Shown: piece after piece, positions 16,545 to 24,887 of the stretch
Layout: every line of letters begins with the position of its first letter
Numbering within the stretch: position 1 is the stretch's first letter
Origin: JACRLI01 sp035542815
GTDB taxonomy: Bacteria; Eisenbacteria; RBG-16-71-46; JACRLI01
Length of the DNA stretch: 49,037 nucleotides
Assembly (NCBI GenBank): GCA_035542815.1
Contig: DATKKS010000015.1
Coordinates: 1 to 49,037 of the forward strand
Reading direction: 5' to 3'
The notes under the pieces: model-generated
What the model saw: the letters and a program-made list of their open reading frames with translations, nothing else
Databases searched by the model: none
Told to the model about the DNA's origin: nothing
Program-made: the position numbers and the translations under genes

Positions 16545-17717
16545 TCACCGGGCGAGGCGCGCGCCCTCCTTGGCCAGCCACGAACCGATCACGTTGCGCT
16601 GGATCTGGTTCGTGCCTTCGTAGATCTGGGTGATCTTGGCGTCGCGCATCATCTTCTCTACCGGATAGTCGGTCATGTAGCCGTAGCCGCCCAGGATCTG
16701 CACCGCGTCGGTGGTGACCTTCATGGCCACGTCGCTCGCATACAGCTTCGCCATGGCCGAGAGGTGCCCGATGTCCTTGGTGTCGCCGGCGTCCACCCGG
16801 GCCGCGAGGGTGTAGATGAGGGCCCGGGCGGCCTCGATCTGCGTCGCCATGTCCGCGAGCATCCACTGCAGGCCCTGGAAGTTCAGGATGCTCTGCCCAA
16901 ACTGGTGGCGCTGATGCGCGTACCTGAGCGCCTCTTCCAGCGCCCCCTCGGCGATGCCGAGGGCCTGCGCGGCCACCCCGGGCCGGGAAACGTCGAAGGT
17001 CTTCATGGCCACGATGAAGCCCATGCCCTCGCGCCCGAGCAGGTTCTCCCGGGGCACGCGGGCGTCCTCGAAGATGAGCTCGCGCGTCACCGACGCATGG
17101 ATGCCCATCTTGGTCTCCTTCTTGCCGAACGAGAACCCCGGGGTGCCCTTCTCGATGATGAGACACGAGGCGCCGCGCGCTCCCTTCTCCGGGTTGGTGA
17201 GCGCCACGGTGGTGTAGATGTCGGCCTCGCCCCCGTTGGTGATGAACACCTTGGTGCCGTTCAGCACGTACTCGCTGCCGACCCGGCGGGCGGTGGTGCG
17301 CTGGGCGCTCGCGTCGGAGCCGGCCATGGGCTCCGTGAGCCCGAACGCGGCGAGCCGGCGGCCGGAGGCGATCTGGGGCAGGTACTTCTTCTTCTGCACC
17401 TCGGTCCCGTAGAGCAGGATCGGGAACGTGCCGAGCGCGGTGCCCGCGAACGCCAGCGCGATGCCCGCGCAGGCCTTCGAGAGCTCCTCGGTGGCGAGAC
17501 ACATGTTGGTCACCCCGAGGCCGCTCTCGACCAGCCCATCGTAGGCGCTCGGGATGAACACCCGGAACAGGTCGACCTTGGCCAGCTCCTCGACGATGTC
17601 CCAGGGGAAGATGCTCTCTTCGTCGTACCTCGCCCGGACTGGCTTGACCTTCTCCTGGGCGATCGTCCGCGCCAGGTCCCGGATCGCAAGCTGCTCTTCG
17701 TTGAGAAAAGGTTCCAT
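16545..17717 (-). CDS. Acyl-CoA dehydrogenase
   Basis: 390-residue FAD flavoenzyme that introduces the alpha-beta double bond into acyl-CoA, passing electrons to ETF. Visible family signatures: FGLTEPMAGSDAS (substrate/FAD loop), FITNGGEADIYTTVA, the RHQFGQSILNFQGLQWMLADM helix, ILGGYGYMTDYPVEKMMRD, and the catalytic Glu in QIYEGTNQIQRNVI. Length and motifs fit short/medium-chain enzymes. The ATG at 17717 (MEPFLNEEQLAIRD) has GGAGG upstream; an in-frame ATG at 17759 adds 14 residues of no homology. It follows the amino-acid permease genes by 61 bases on the same strand, which may link it to branched-chain amino-acid breakdown (inference). Confidence 0.95.
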   Translation of the reverse strand: MEPFLNEEQLAIRDLARTIAQEKVKPVRARYDEESIFPWDIVEELAKVDLFRVFIPSAYDGLVESGLGVTNMCLATEELSKACAGIALAFAGTALGTFPILLYGTEVQKKKYLPQIASGRRLAAFGLTEPMAGSDASAQRTTARRVGSEYVLNGTKVFITNGGEADIYTTVALTNPEKGARGASCLIIEKGTPGFSFGKKETKMGIHASVTRELIFEDARVPRENLLGREGMGFIVAMKTFDVSRPGVAAQALGIAEGALEEALRYAHQRHQFGQSILNFQGLQWMLADMATQIEAARALIYTLAARVDAGDTKDIGHLSAMAKLYASDVAMKVTTDAVQILGGYGYMTDYPVEKMMRDAKITQIYEGTNQIQRNVIGSWLAKEGARLAR

Positions 17718-17778
17718 CCACGCCTCCGGCAGTGGAACAGGGCCCCACGGGGCCCCCATGCCCCCGGCCCGCGCGAGG

Positions 17779-19251
17779 CTAACCCTCGCCCGGCGCCTGT
17801 CCCCCGCGCTGCATCCTCGTCCATACCAGGTACACCGGGATCCCCAGCAGCACGATCCCGAGGCCCGGCCAGGTGTAGAGCGGCTTCTCGATCAGGAGGT
17901 CGAGCGCGATCGCCGCCGCCGCCAGGATGTAGACCCCCGGGACCAGCGGGTAGCCGAAGGCCCGGTAGGGGCGCTCGGCCGCGGGCCGCGTCCGGCGCAG
18001 GATGAAGATGCCCCAGATGGTGAGGATGTAGAAGACCAGGACCGCGAAGATGACGTAGTCGAGCAGGTTGCTGTAGGTCCCGGAGAGGCACAGAAGGCTC
18101 GCCCACACGGCCTGCGCGGCGAGCGCCCAGCCCGGCACCGACTTCCGGTTGAGCTCCCCGGCCTTGGCGAAGAACAGCCGGTCCCGGGCCATCGCGTAGT
18201 AGACGCGGGCCCCGGCCAGGATCAGCCCGTTGTTGCACCCGAACGTGGAGATCATGATCAACCCGGCCATGAGGGCCGCGGCGGGAGCCCCGAAGATCAC
18301 CGTGGCCGCCGCCACCCCGACCCGGTCGGAGGTCGCGAACTGGATCCCCCGCCCGAACACGTCGGCCGCGCCGGGCGTGCCCAGCACCGGCAGGATCTGG
18401 ACGTAGGCCACGTTCGCGAGCAGGTACAGCAGGATCACCGTGCCGGTCCCCAGCGCCAGGCTCAGCGGGATGGTGCGCTTCGGCTGCACCACCTCCCCCG
18501 CGGTGAAGGTGATGTTGTTCCACGCGTCGCACGAGAACAGCGACCCCACCAGCGAGGCCCCCAGCGCGCCCAGCAGCGCCAGGCCCGCGAGCGGCTCGAC
18601 CGAGCGGATCAGCCCGCCTTCCACGTGGGTCCAGCTGGCGTGCCAGAACTGCGGGAAGTTGGCGGCGAGGGCCTGGGCGTTCCGGCCGATGGCGAGTCCC
18701 AGGGCGATGAGCGCCAGCAGCGCCACGGTCTTGGTGAGGGTGAACACGTCCTGCACGATCTTGCCGCCGTGGATCCCGCGGGTGTTGACCCAGGTCAGGA
18801 ACAGGATGCTGGCGATGGCCACCACCCGGGCCGCGGTCACCTTGAACAGCCCCGCATCCAGCAGCACCACGTTCTCGCCCAGGCCCGGGAGCAGGACGGC
18901 GGTGAACTTGGCGAAGGCCACCCCCACCGCCGCGATCGTCCCGGTCTGGATCACCATGAACATGGTCCAGCCGTACAGGAAGGCGGTGAGCGGGTTGTAG
19001 GCCTCGCGCAGGTAGACGTACTGACCGCCGGCGTGGGGCATCATGCCGGCGAGTTCGCCGTAGGAGAGCGCCCCGATGAGGGTGATGACCCCGGCCACCA
19101 GCCACGACACCAGCAGCCAGCCCGCGCCGCCGACGGTGCGCGCGATGTCGGCGCTGACCAGGAAGATCCCGGATCCGATCATGGACCCGATCACGATCAT
19201 GGTCGCGTCGAGCAGCTTGAGTTCGCGCCTGAACTCGCGGGCCTCGGCCAT
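17779..19251 (-). CDS. APC-family amino acid permease (LAT-like)
   Basis: 490 residues with about twelve membrane helices. The N-terminal LLDATMIVIGSMIGSGIFLVSADIA contains the APC unwound helix-1 motif GSGIF. GGQYVYLREAYNPLTAFLYGW and DAWNNITFTAGEVVQPKRTIP resemble the LAT/YfnA-type branch, which exchanges or imports neutral amino acids. Substrate is not fixed by sequence. It begins 6 bases after the stop of the following APC gene, so the two permeases form an operon. Confidence 0.9.
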   Translation of the reverse strand: MAEAREFRRELKLLDATMIVIGSMIGSGIFLVSADIARTVGGAGWLLVSWLVAGVITLIGALSYGELAGMMPHAGGQYVYLREAYNPLTAFLYGWTMFMVIQTGTIAAVGVAFAKFTAVLLPGLGENVVLLDAGLFKVTAARVVAIASILFLTWVNTRGIHGGKIVQDVFTLTKTVALLALIALGLAIGRNAQALAANFPQFWHASWTHVEGGLIRSVEPLAGLALLGALGASLVGSLFSCDAWNNITFTAGEVVQPKRTIPLSLALGTGTVILLYLLANVAYVQILPVLGTPGAADVFGRGIQFATSDRVGVAAATVIFGAPAAALMAGLIMISTFGCNNGLILAGARVYYAMARDRLFFAKAGELNRKSVPGWALAAQAVWASLLCLSGTYSNLLDYVIFAVLVFYILTIWGIFILRRTRPAAERPYRAFGYPLVPGVYILAAAAIALDLLIEKPLYTWPGLGIVLLGIPVYLVWTRMQRGGQAPGEG

Positions 19252-19257
19252 GGACGG

Positions 19258-20793
19258 CTACTTCCCGGCGCCGGCCGGGGTGCCCGCGGACTCCGCCTTC
19301 CCGGCGGCCCTCAGCCGGGCCATGACGCTGTGGTATCTCCCGTAGCCGAAGTAGATCAGGAAGCCCACCAGCAGCCACCCGATCAGCCGCCACCAGTTCT
19401 CCACCGGCAGCGAGAACATCAGCAGCAGGCAGCTCAGGATCCCCAGGATGGGGATCAACGGCACGAACGGCACGCGGAACGGCCGCTCCGCCTTGGGGTT
19501 CGTGTAGCGCATGATCAGCACCGCCGCGCACACGATCACGAACGCCAGCAGCGTGCCGATGTTCACCAGCTCGGCCAGCACCCGCAGCGGCAGGAGCGCC
19601 GCCATCACCGCCACGAAGCACCCGGTGACCATGGTCGCCTTCCACGGGGTGCGGAAGCGCTCGTGGACGGCGCTGAAGAACTTGGTGGGCACCAGGCCGT
19701 CGCGCGCCATGGCCAGCAGCACCCGCGGCTGGCTCAGCATCAGCACCAGCAGCACCGAGGTGATCCCGCAGATCGCCCCGAGAGAGATCAGGAACTGGGC
19801 CCAGCGCAGGCCGACCTGGGCGAAGGCGTTGGAGACCGGCGCGTTGAGGTCAATCTTGCCGGAGGGCACCATGCCGGTCAGCACCGCCGACACCGCGATG
19901 TAGAGCACCGTCGAGATCAGCAGCGAGGCGACGATGCCGATGGGCACGTCGCGCTGCGGGTGGCGGGCCTCCTCCGCGTGCGTCGAGACCGAGTCGAAGC
20001 CGATGTAGGCGAAGAAGATCGTCGCCGCGCCCGCGAGCATGCCCAGGGCCGTGCCGTCCGGCGCGGTCTTCCCGAACACGGTCTTGCCGAAGAAGCTCAG
20101 GCCGCCGAAGCCGAACGGGGCGAACGGGTGCCAGTTGGCGGTCTTCACGTAGAACGAGCCGACCGCGATGACCAGCAGCACGATGGCCAGCTTGATGCCC
20201 ACCATGGTGGCGTTGAACGTCGCGCTCTCGCGGATCCCCTTGACCAGGACCGCCGTGACGATGGCGGCGATGAGGATGGCGGGCAGGTCCACGACCGAGC
20301 CGGTGGCGAAGAAATGCCCGCGGCCCACGTCGTAGTCGAACGGCGCGATGGTGAGCGCCTGGGGCAGGTGCAGGCCGAAGATTCCGATGAAGTCCTGGAA
20401 GTAGTGCGACCAGCCGTGGGCCACGGTGGCCGAGCCCACGGCGTACTCGAGGATGAGGTCCCAGCCGATGATCCAGGCGAACAGCTCACCCAGGGTGGCG
20501 TAGGCGTACGTGTACGCCGAGCCGGCGATCGGGACCATCGAGGCGAACTCCGCGTAGCAGAAGGCGGCGAACACGCAGGCCACGCCGGCGACGCAGAAGG
20601 ACAGGGTCAGCGCGGGCCCGGCCTTGTCGTGGGCGGCGATGCCGGTGAGGACGAAGATCCCGGTGCCGATGATCGCGCCGATCCCGAGGCTGGAGAGCGT
20701 GACCGGGCCGAGGATGCGCCGCAGCCGGTTCTCCCCCTTCATCTCCTCGAGACACAGGCTCAACGGCTTCTTGGCGAAGAGCGGGTTGGCCAT
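19258..20793 (-). CDS. APC-family cationic amino acid transporter (CAT/YfnA-like)
   Basis: 511 residues. The N-terminus MANPLFAKKPLSLCLEEMKGENRLRRILGP is characteristic of CAT-type permeases. It is followed by LGIGAIIGTGIFVLTG (helix 1), PIAGSAYTYAYATLGELFAWIIGWDLILEY, and FFAYIGFDSVSTHAEEARHPQRDVPIGI (helix 6 region). Twelve or more helices are predicted. ATG 20793 has GGGAG upstream; the frame extends further 5' through GC-rich, Pro/Arg-rich sequence that is unlikely to be coding. First gene of a permease pair, perhaps extending to the acyl-CoA dehydrogenase. Confidence 0.92.
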   Translation of the reverse strand: MANPLFAKKPLSLCLEEMKGENRLRRILGPVTLSSLGIGAIIGTGIFVLTGIAAHDKAGPALTLSFCVAGVACVFAAFCYAEFASMVPIAGSAYTYAYATLGELFAWIIGWDLILEYAVGSATVAHGWSHYFQDFIGIFGLHLPQALTIAPFDYDVGRGHFFATGSVVDLPAILIAAIVTAVLVKGIRESATFNATMVGIKLAIVLLVIAVGSFYVKTANWHPFAPFGFGGLSFFGKTVFGKTAPDGTALGMLAGAATIFFAYIGFDSVSTHAEEARHPQRDVPIGIVASLLISTVLYIAVSAVLTGMVPSGKIDLNAPVSNAFAQVGLRWAQFLISLGAICGITSVLLVLMLSQPRVLLAMARDGLVPTKFFSAVHERFRTPWKATMVTGCFVAVMAALLPLRVLAELVNIGTLLAFVIVCAAVLIMRYTNPKAERPFRVPFVPLIPILGILSCLLLMFSLPVENWWRLIGWLLVGFLIYFGYGRYHSVMARLRAAGKAESAGTPAGAGK

Positions 20794-21113
20794 GAGTGCT
20801 CCCTGAGGTGAACGCCGTGCTGGGCCGCTCCCGGACGGCCGGCGGCCGGCCCGGGACCCTGCCGGAGCGATGGGTCCGCGGGTCCGCTGACGATACCCAG
20901 GGTGTCGGGAGCCGTCAACGGCGGCCCGATCGCCGCCGGGGCGGGCCGGGCCGGAGGCCCGGGGGGCCGCGGTCCGCCCGGGGTACGGCGTCCCCGGACT
21001 CCGCCGCTCGCCGCACCGGGGTCGGCGCACGCACCATTCCCGCACCCGCGATCCGCGCGGCGCGACCGGAGCATCGAGCCCCGCATGCCCCGCCGCGAGC
21101 TGCGCGTTGGTAC
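20794..21113. other. Divergent intergenic region, GC-rich part
   Basis: Between the CAT permease start and the glycosyltransferase promoter. I see no supported gene, repeat or clear permease promoter. Confidence 0.5.
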
Positions 21114-21143
21114 TTGATGCGATCTATCAATACATGATATAAT
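21114..21143 (+). promoter_or_regulatory. Sigma-70 promoter of the glycosyltransferase gene, with overlapping inverted repeat
   Basis: TTGATG (21114-21119), 18-base spacer, perfect TATAAT (21138-21143). The spacer and -10 include TATCA-ATACA-TGATA (21125-21139), an inverted repeat overlapping the -10, a plausible repressor site. The segment is strikingly AT-rich for this genome. Confidence 0.65.
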
Positions 21144-21172
21144 GGCGCATCATTCACCGCGGAGCAGCATGC

Positions 21173-22120
21173 ATGTCCGCCCCCGCATCTCCGCCACTGC
21201 TCCAAGGCGCGCGCGATGCGCGGCCTGCTCACGATGCTGACGGCCCTCCCGATCTCAGCATCGTGATCGTGTCGTACGATTCCCTCGACTATCTCCGCGA
21301 TTGCCTCGCCTCGCTCCCGGCGGGCGTCGGCCGCCTGTCCCGCGAGGTGATCGTCATCGACAACGCCTCCGGCGACCCCACCGTGGAGTGGCTCGCCCGG
21401 AGCGTGCCGTCCGTGCGGTGCCTCCCGAACCGGAGAAACCTGGGGTTTGCGCGCGCCTGCAACCAGGGCCTCCGGGCGGCCCACGGCCGATTCCTGCTGC
21501 TGCTCAACCCGGACACCGTGGTCGGGAATCGGGCCATCGAGAGCACCGTCGCCTACCTGGAGCGCCGCCAGCGCGTGGCCGCGGCCAGCTGCAAGGTGGT
21601 GCGGCCCGACGGGAGGCTCGACCTGTCCTGCAAGCGCGAGTTCCCAAGCGTGTGGGACGCGTTCGCCCGGTTCGTGGGGCTCAGCCGGCTCTTCCCGCGC
21701 AGCCGCGTCTTCGCCCGCTACGACGCACGGTACCTCGACGAAGACGCCGCGCAGGAGGTCCCGCTCATCGACGGCTGCTTCATGCTGATCCGGCGCGAGG
21801 CGCTCGAGGAAATCGGCCTCCTCGACGACCGGTTCTTCATGTACGCGGAGGAGATGGACTGGTGCCGGCGGGCGCGGTCCCACGGCTGGCGGATCGGCTA
21901 CGAGCCCGCCGGGACTACCCTGCACATCAAGGGCGCCTCCACCCGCCAGCACACGTTCCGCATGCTGTACCACTTCCACCGCTCGATGCTGCTGTACTAC
22001 TGGAAGCACGGCGGGCACCCGGTCCTGGGCACCTGGATCGTGCTGCCCAGCCTCGTGGTGCGCTTCCTGGCGCTGGTGGTCGTGAATCTCTGCCGGCGGG
22101 AACGCTACGTGAGCGCCTGA
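21173..22120 (+). CDS. Family 2 glycosyltransferase (rhamnosyltransferase-like)
   Basis: 315 residues, GT-A fold. Motifs in order: LSIVIVSYDSLDYLRDCLASL, VIVIDNASGDPT, NRRNLGFARACNQGL, LLLLNPDTVV (DxD-like NPD), DGCFMLIRREALEEIGLLDDRFFMYAEEMDWCRRA (acceptor and catalytic ED region), and HIKGAST. A hydrophobic stretch near the C-terminus may associate with the membrane. It resembles enzymes that add rhamnose or similar sugars to cell-surface polysaccharide, but no other polysaccharide gene is nearby. GGAGCAGCATGC precedes the ATG. Its 3' end is 10 bases from the convergent symporter stop. Confidence 0.92.
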   Translation: MSAPASPPLLQGARDARPAHDADGPPDLSIVIVSYDSLDYLRDCLASLPAGVGRLSREVIVIDNASGDPTVEWLARSVPSVRCLPNRRNLGFARACNQGLRAAHGRFLLLLNPDTVVGNRAIESTVAYLERRQRVAAASCKVVRPDGRLDLSCKREFPSVWDAFARFVGLSRLFPRSRVFARYDARYLDEDAAQEVPLIDGCFMLIRREALEEIGLLDDRFFMYAEEMDWCRRARSHGWRIGYEPAGTTLHIKGASTRQHTFRMLYHFHRSMLLYYWKHGGHPVLGTWIVLPSLVVRFLALVVVNLCRRERYVSA

Positions 22121-22130
22121 CCCTCCCGGG

Positions 22131-23543
22131 TCAGCTTCCGGGCGCCTCGGGCGGGGCCGGGGCGGGCGGGGGCGGCGCGAACTCCCCCTCCCAGCGCGCC
22201 ACCACCACCGTGGCCAGGCAGTTGCCGATCACGTTGAGCGAGGTGCGCCCCATGTCCATGAGTTCGTCGATGCCCAGGATGATGAAGATGGGCTCCACCG
22301 GCAGATTGAAGGAGGCGGCCGTGCCGAGCAGGATGACCAGGGCCGCCCGGGGCACGCCCGCCACCCCCTTGCTGGTGAGCATGAGGGTGAACACCATGAA
22401 CAGCTGCTGCGGCCAGCTCATGGAGATCCCGGCGGCCTGCGCCACGAAGACCGCCGCCAGCGACAGGTACAGCGAGGTGCCGTCGAGGTTGAAGCTGTAG
22501 CCGGTGGGCATCACGAAGGCCACGATCCGGCGCGGCACGCCGATGGCCTCCATGGCCTCCATCGCCCGGGGCAGCGCCGCCTCCGAGCTGGTGGTGGCGA
22601 AGGCCAGCGACACCGGCTCCGCGATGGCGGAGACGAACCGCCGGAGGGGCAGGCGGATCATCAGCGCCACGGGCAGCAGCACGAGCAGGATGAACGCCGC
22701 CAGCGCGGCGTACAGGGTCGCCAGCAGCTTCAGCAGGTTGCCCAGGATGCCCAGCCCCATGTGCCCGACGGTGTAGGCGATCGCCGCCCCCACGCCCACG
22801 GGCGCGAAATACATCACGATGTTCGTGAACTTGAACATCGTGTCGGCCAGGCTCCCCACCACCGCGAGCAACGGGCGCCGCCGCGCCTCGGGCAGCAGGG
22901 CCAGCGCGATCCCGAACACCACCGCGAAGACCACCACCTGGAGGATCTGCCCCTCGGCGACCGACTTGGCGATGTTCTCCGGGAAGATGTGGGTGATGAC
23001 GTCGGCGGGGGTCTGGTGGACGGCCTCGATCTTCTCCGTGCGCGGCGCGGGCGGCAGGTGGATCCCGCGGCCGGCCTGCGACAGGTTGATGGCGCCCAGG
23101 CCGATGAACAGCGCGAAGGTGGTGATGATCTCGAAGTAGACGAGCGCCTTGAGGCCCATGCGCCCGACCTGCTTCAGATCGGAGTGCCCGGCGATCCCGA
23201 CCACCAGGGTGGAGAAGAGCAGCGGGGCGATGATCGTCCGGATCATGCGCAGGAAGATCTGGCTCAGCAGGCGCAGCTGGACCGCCTGCTGCGGCAGGTC
23301 GTGCCCGACCTCCGCGCCCGCCACCATCGCCACCAGGATCCAGGTGGTCAGCGTCCGGCGCTGCAGCCCCAGCAGCACCAGCCCGAGGATGACCAGCCAG
23401 CGCGAGCCGAGCAGCACCGGGCCGGGGATGGCCGCCAGGCCCGAGGCGCGGAGCGCCGCGAGCGCGGCGGCGAGCAGCACCACGCCCGCCAGCACCAGCT
23501 GCACCTGGCCGGTTCGGGATCGGGCCGGAGCGGGCATTTTCAT
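22131..23543 (-). CDS. Dicarboxylate/amino acid:cation (Na+ or H+) symporter, DAACS family
   Basis: About 470 residues. SSEAALPRAMEAMEAIGVPRRIV (hairpin HP1 with the serine-rich motif), FVMPTGYSFNLDGTSLYLS (helix 7, cation and substrate site) and TSKGVAGVPRAALVIL (HP2) are diagnostic of GltP/DctA transporters for glutamate, aspartate or C4-dicarboxylates. The C-terminus is Pro-rich. ATG 23543 and an in-frame ATG two codons later (23537) have no ribosome site but sit directly behind a strong promoter, suggesting leaderless translation. A longer frame to 23582 would overlap that promoter and is rejected. Confidence 0.93.
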   Translation of the reverse strand: MKMPAPARSRTGQVQLVLAGVVLLAAALAALRASGLAAIPGPVLLGSRWLVILGLVLLGLQRRTLTTWILVAMVAGAEVGHDLPQQAVQLRLLSQIFLRMIRTIIAPLLFSTLVVGIAGHSDLKQVGRMGLKALVYFEIITTFALFIGLGAINLSQAGRGIHLPPAPRTEKIEAVHQTPADVITHIFPENIAKSVAEGQILQVVVFAVVFGIALALLPEARRRPLLAVVGSLADTMFKFTNIVMYFAPVGVGAAIAYTVGHMGLGILGNLLKLLATLYAALAAFILLVLLPVALMIRLPLRRFVSAIAEPVSLAFATTSSEAALPRAMEAMEAIGVPRRIVAFVMPTGYSFNLDGTSLYLSLAAVFVAQAAGISMSWPQQLFMVFTLMLTSKGVAGVPRAALVILLGTAASFNLPVEPIFIILGIDELMDMGRTSLNVIGNCLATVVVARWEGEFAPPPPAPAPPEAPGS

Positions 23544-23553
23544 GGGCGCAGCA

Positions 23554-23582
23554 AGGCTAGGCGGCCCGCCGCGGGGAGTCAA
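23554..23582 (-). promoter_or_regulatory. Sigma-70 promoter of the DAACS symporter gene
   Basis: Minus strand TTGACT (23582-23577), 17-base spacer, TAGCCT (23559-23554). Predicted start at about 23547, only about four bases before the ATG at 23543. Confidence 0.65.
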
Positions 23583-23645
23583 CGCCGCCGAGGCCGCCGG
23601 CCGGTGGAGGAAGGGCCGCCGGAGTCCGGCGCGCCCGCCTGCCGT

Positions 23646-24887
23646 CTAGCTCCCCGGGTGGAGCTTCCCCACCACCAGGCGCAGCGTGTCGCGGGCGATG
23701 ATGAGTTCCTCGTTGGTGGGGATCACCAGGGTGCGCACGGTGGCCTCGGGGGCCGAGATGTCGGCCTCCTTGCCGCCCACGGCGGCCGCGTTCTTCCCCG
23801 CGTCCAGGCGCACCCCCAGGAACTCCAGCCCCGCCAGGGTGCGCGCCCGCACCGGGGCCGCGTTCTCGCCGATCCCGCCGGTGAAGATGATGGCGTCCAC
23901 CCCGCCCAGGGCCGCGGCGTACGCCCCCACGTGCTTCTTCACCCGGTAGCAGAACACGTCCAGGGCCAGCTTGGCGCGCTCGTTCCCCTGGGCCTCGGCC
24001 GCCAGCACCTCCGCCATGTCGTTCGACACCCCCGACAGGCCGTACAGCCCGGAGTGCTTGTTCAGCAGCGTGGTGGCCTGGTGCTCGGTAAGGTCCTCCT
24101 TGTGCATGACGTAGAACAGCACCGAGGGATCCAGGTCACCGCAGCGGGTGCCCATGAGCAGCCCTTCCAGCGGGGTGAAGCCCATGGAGGTGTCGATGGA
24201 GCGGCCGTGGTCGATCGCGCACATGCTGGCGCCGTTGCCGAGGTGGCAGGTGATGAGCCGGGTCTCCTCCCGCGGGCGCCCCAGCAGCACGCGCGAGCGC
24301 CAGGCCACGAAGCGGTGCGAGGTGCCGTGGAAGCCGTAGCGCCGGATGGAGTGCCGGGTGTACAGCACGTACGGCAGGCCGTACAGGTAGGCGTGCGGCG
24401 GCATGGTCTGGTGATAGGAGGTGTCGAACACCGCCGCGTGCGGCACCGCCGGCAGGATCTCCCGCGCCGCGTAGAAGCCGCGCAGGTTGTGGGGGTTGTG
24501 GAGCGGCGCCAGCTCGGAACAGTCCTCGATCTGCTGCACCACCTCGGGCGTGCACAGCGCGGAGCGGGTGAACTTCTCCCCCCCGTGCACCATGCGGTGG
24601 CCCACGGCCTCGATCTCCTCGGCCCGCCCGATCACCCCGGTCGAGGGCTGGGTCAGGGTCTGGATGATCTCGGCGATGGCGACGCGGTGCTCCAGGATCT
24701 CCTTGACCTCGGAGCGCTTCTCGCGCCCCGCGGGACGGTAGGTGTGGACCGCGCTGGACGTGCCGATGCGCTCGACGGAGCCGCGGGCGATGGCGTGGTC
24801 GGAATCGGCCTCGATCATCTCGAGGGAGGTCTCGATGAGCTGGTACTTCACCGAGGAGGAGCCGGAGTTCAGCACCAGCACCTTCAC
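23646..24887 (-). CDS. ackA: Acetate kinase
   Basis: 413 residues; reversible transfer between acetyl phosphate/ADP and acetate/ATP. Motifs: VLVLNSGSSSVKYQL (N-terminal Asn, phosphate loop), GHRMVHGGEKFT, FDTSYHQTMPPHAYLYGLP, HLGNGASMCAI, DLDPSVLFYVM and FTGGIGENAAPVRA. The start is GTG 24887 with AGGAGGTGGC just upstream, overlapping the TGA of the 3-hydroxyacyl-CoA dehydrogenase by four bases (GTGA), so translation is coupled. No phosphotransacetylase is present in the window. A longer in-frame read-through to 25610 is an artefact of the overlapping upstream gene. Confidence 0.97.
   Translation of the reverse strand: MKVLVLNSGSSSVKYQLIETSLEMIEADSDHAIARGSVERIGTSSAVHTYRPAGREKRSEVKEILEHRVAIAEIIQTLTQPSTGVIGRAEEIEAVGHRMVHGGEKFTRSALCTPEVVQQIEDCSELAPLHNPHNLRGFYAAREILPAVPHAAVFDTSYHQTMPPHAYLYGLPYVLYTRHSIRRYGFHGTSHRFVAWRSRVLLGRPREETRLITCHLGNGASMCAIDHGRSIDTSMGFTPLEGLLMGTRCGDLDPSVLFYVMHKEDLTEHQATTLLNKHSGLYGLSGVSNDMAEVLAAEAQGNERAKLALDVFCYRVKKHVGAYAAALGGVDAIIFTGGIGENAAPVRARTLAGLEFLGVRLDAGKNAAAVGGKEADISAPEATVRTLVIPTNEELIIARDTLRLVVGKLHPGS

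Noticed and set aside
17554..20811. A 1085-codon open frame on the plus strand
   Set aside because: It is antisense to two clear amino-acid permease genes and the acyl-CoA dehydrogenase. Its Pro/Arg/His/Gln-rich composition is typical of shadow frames in GC-rich DNA.
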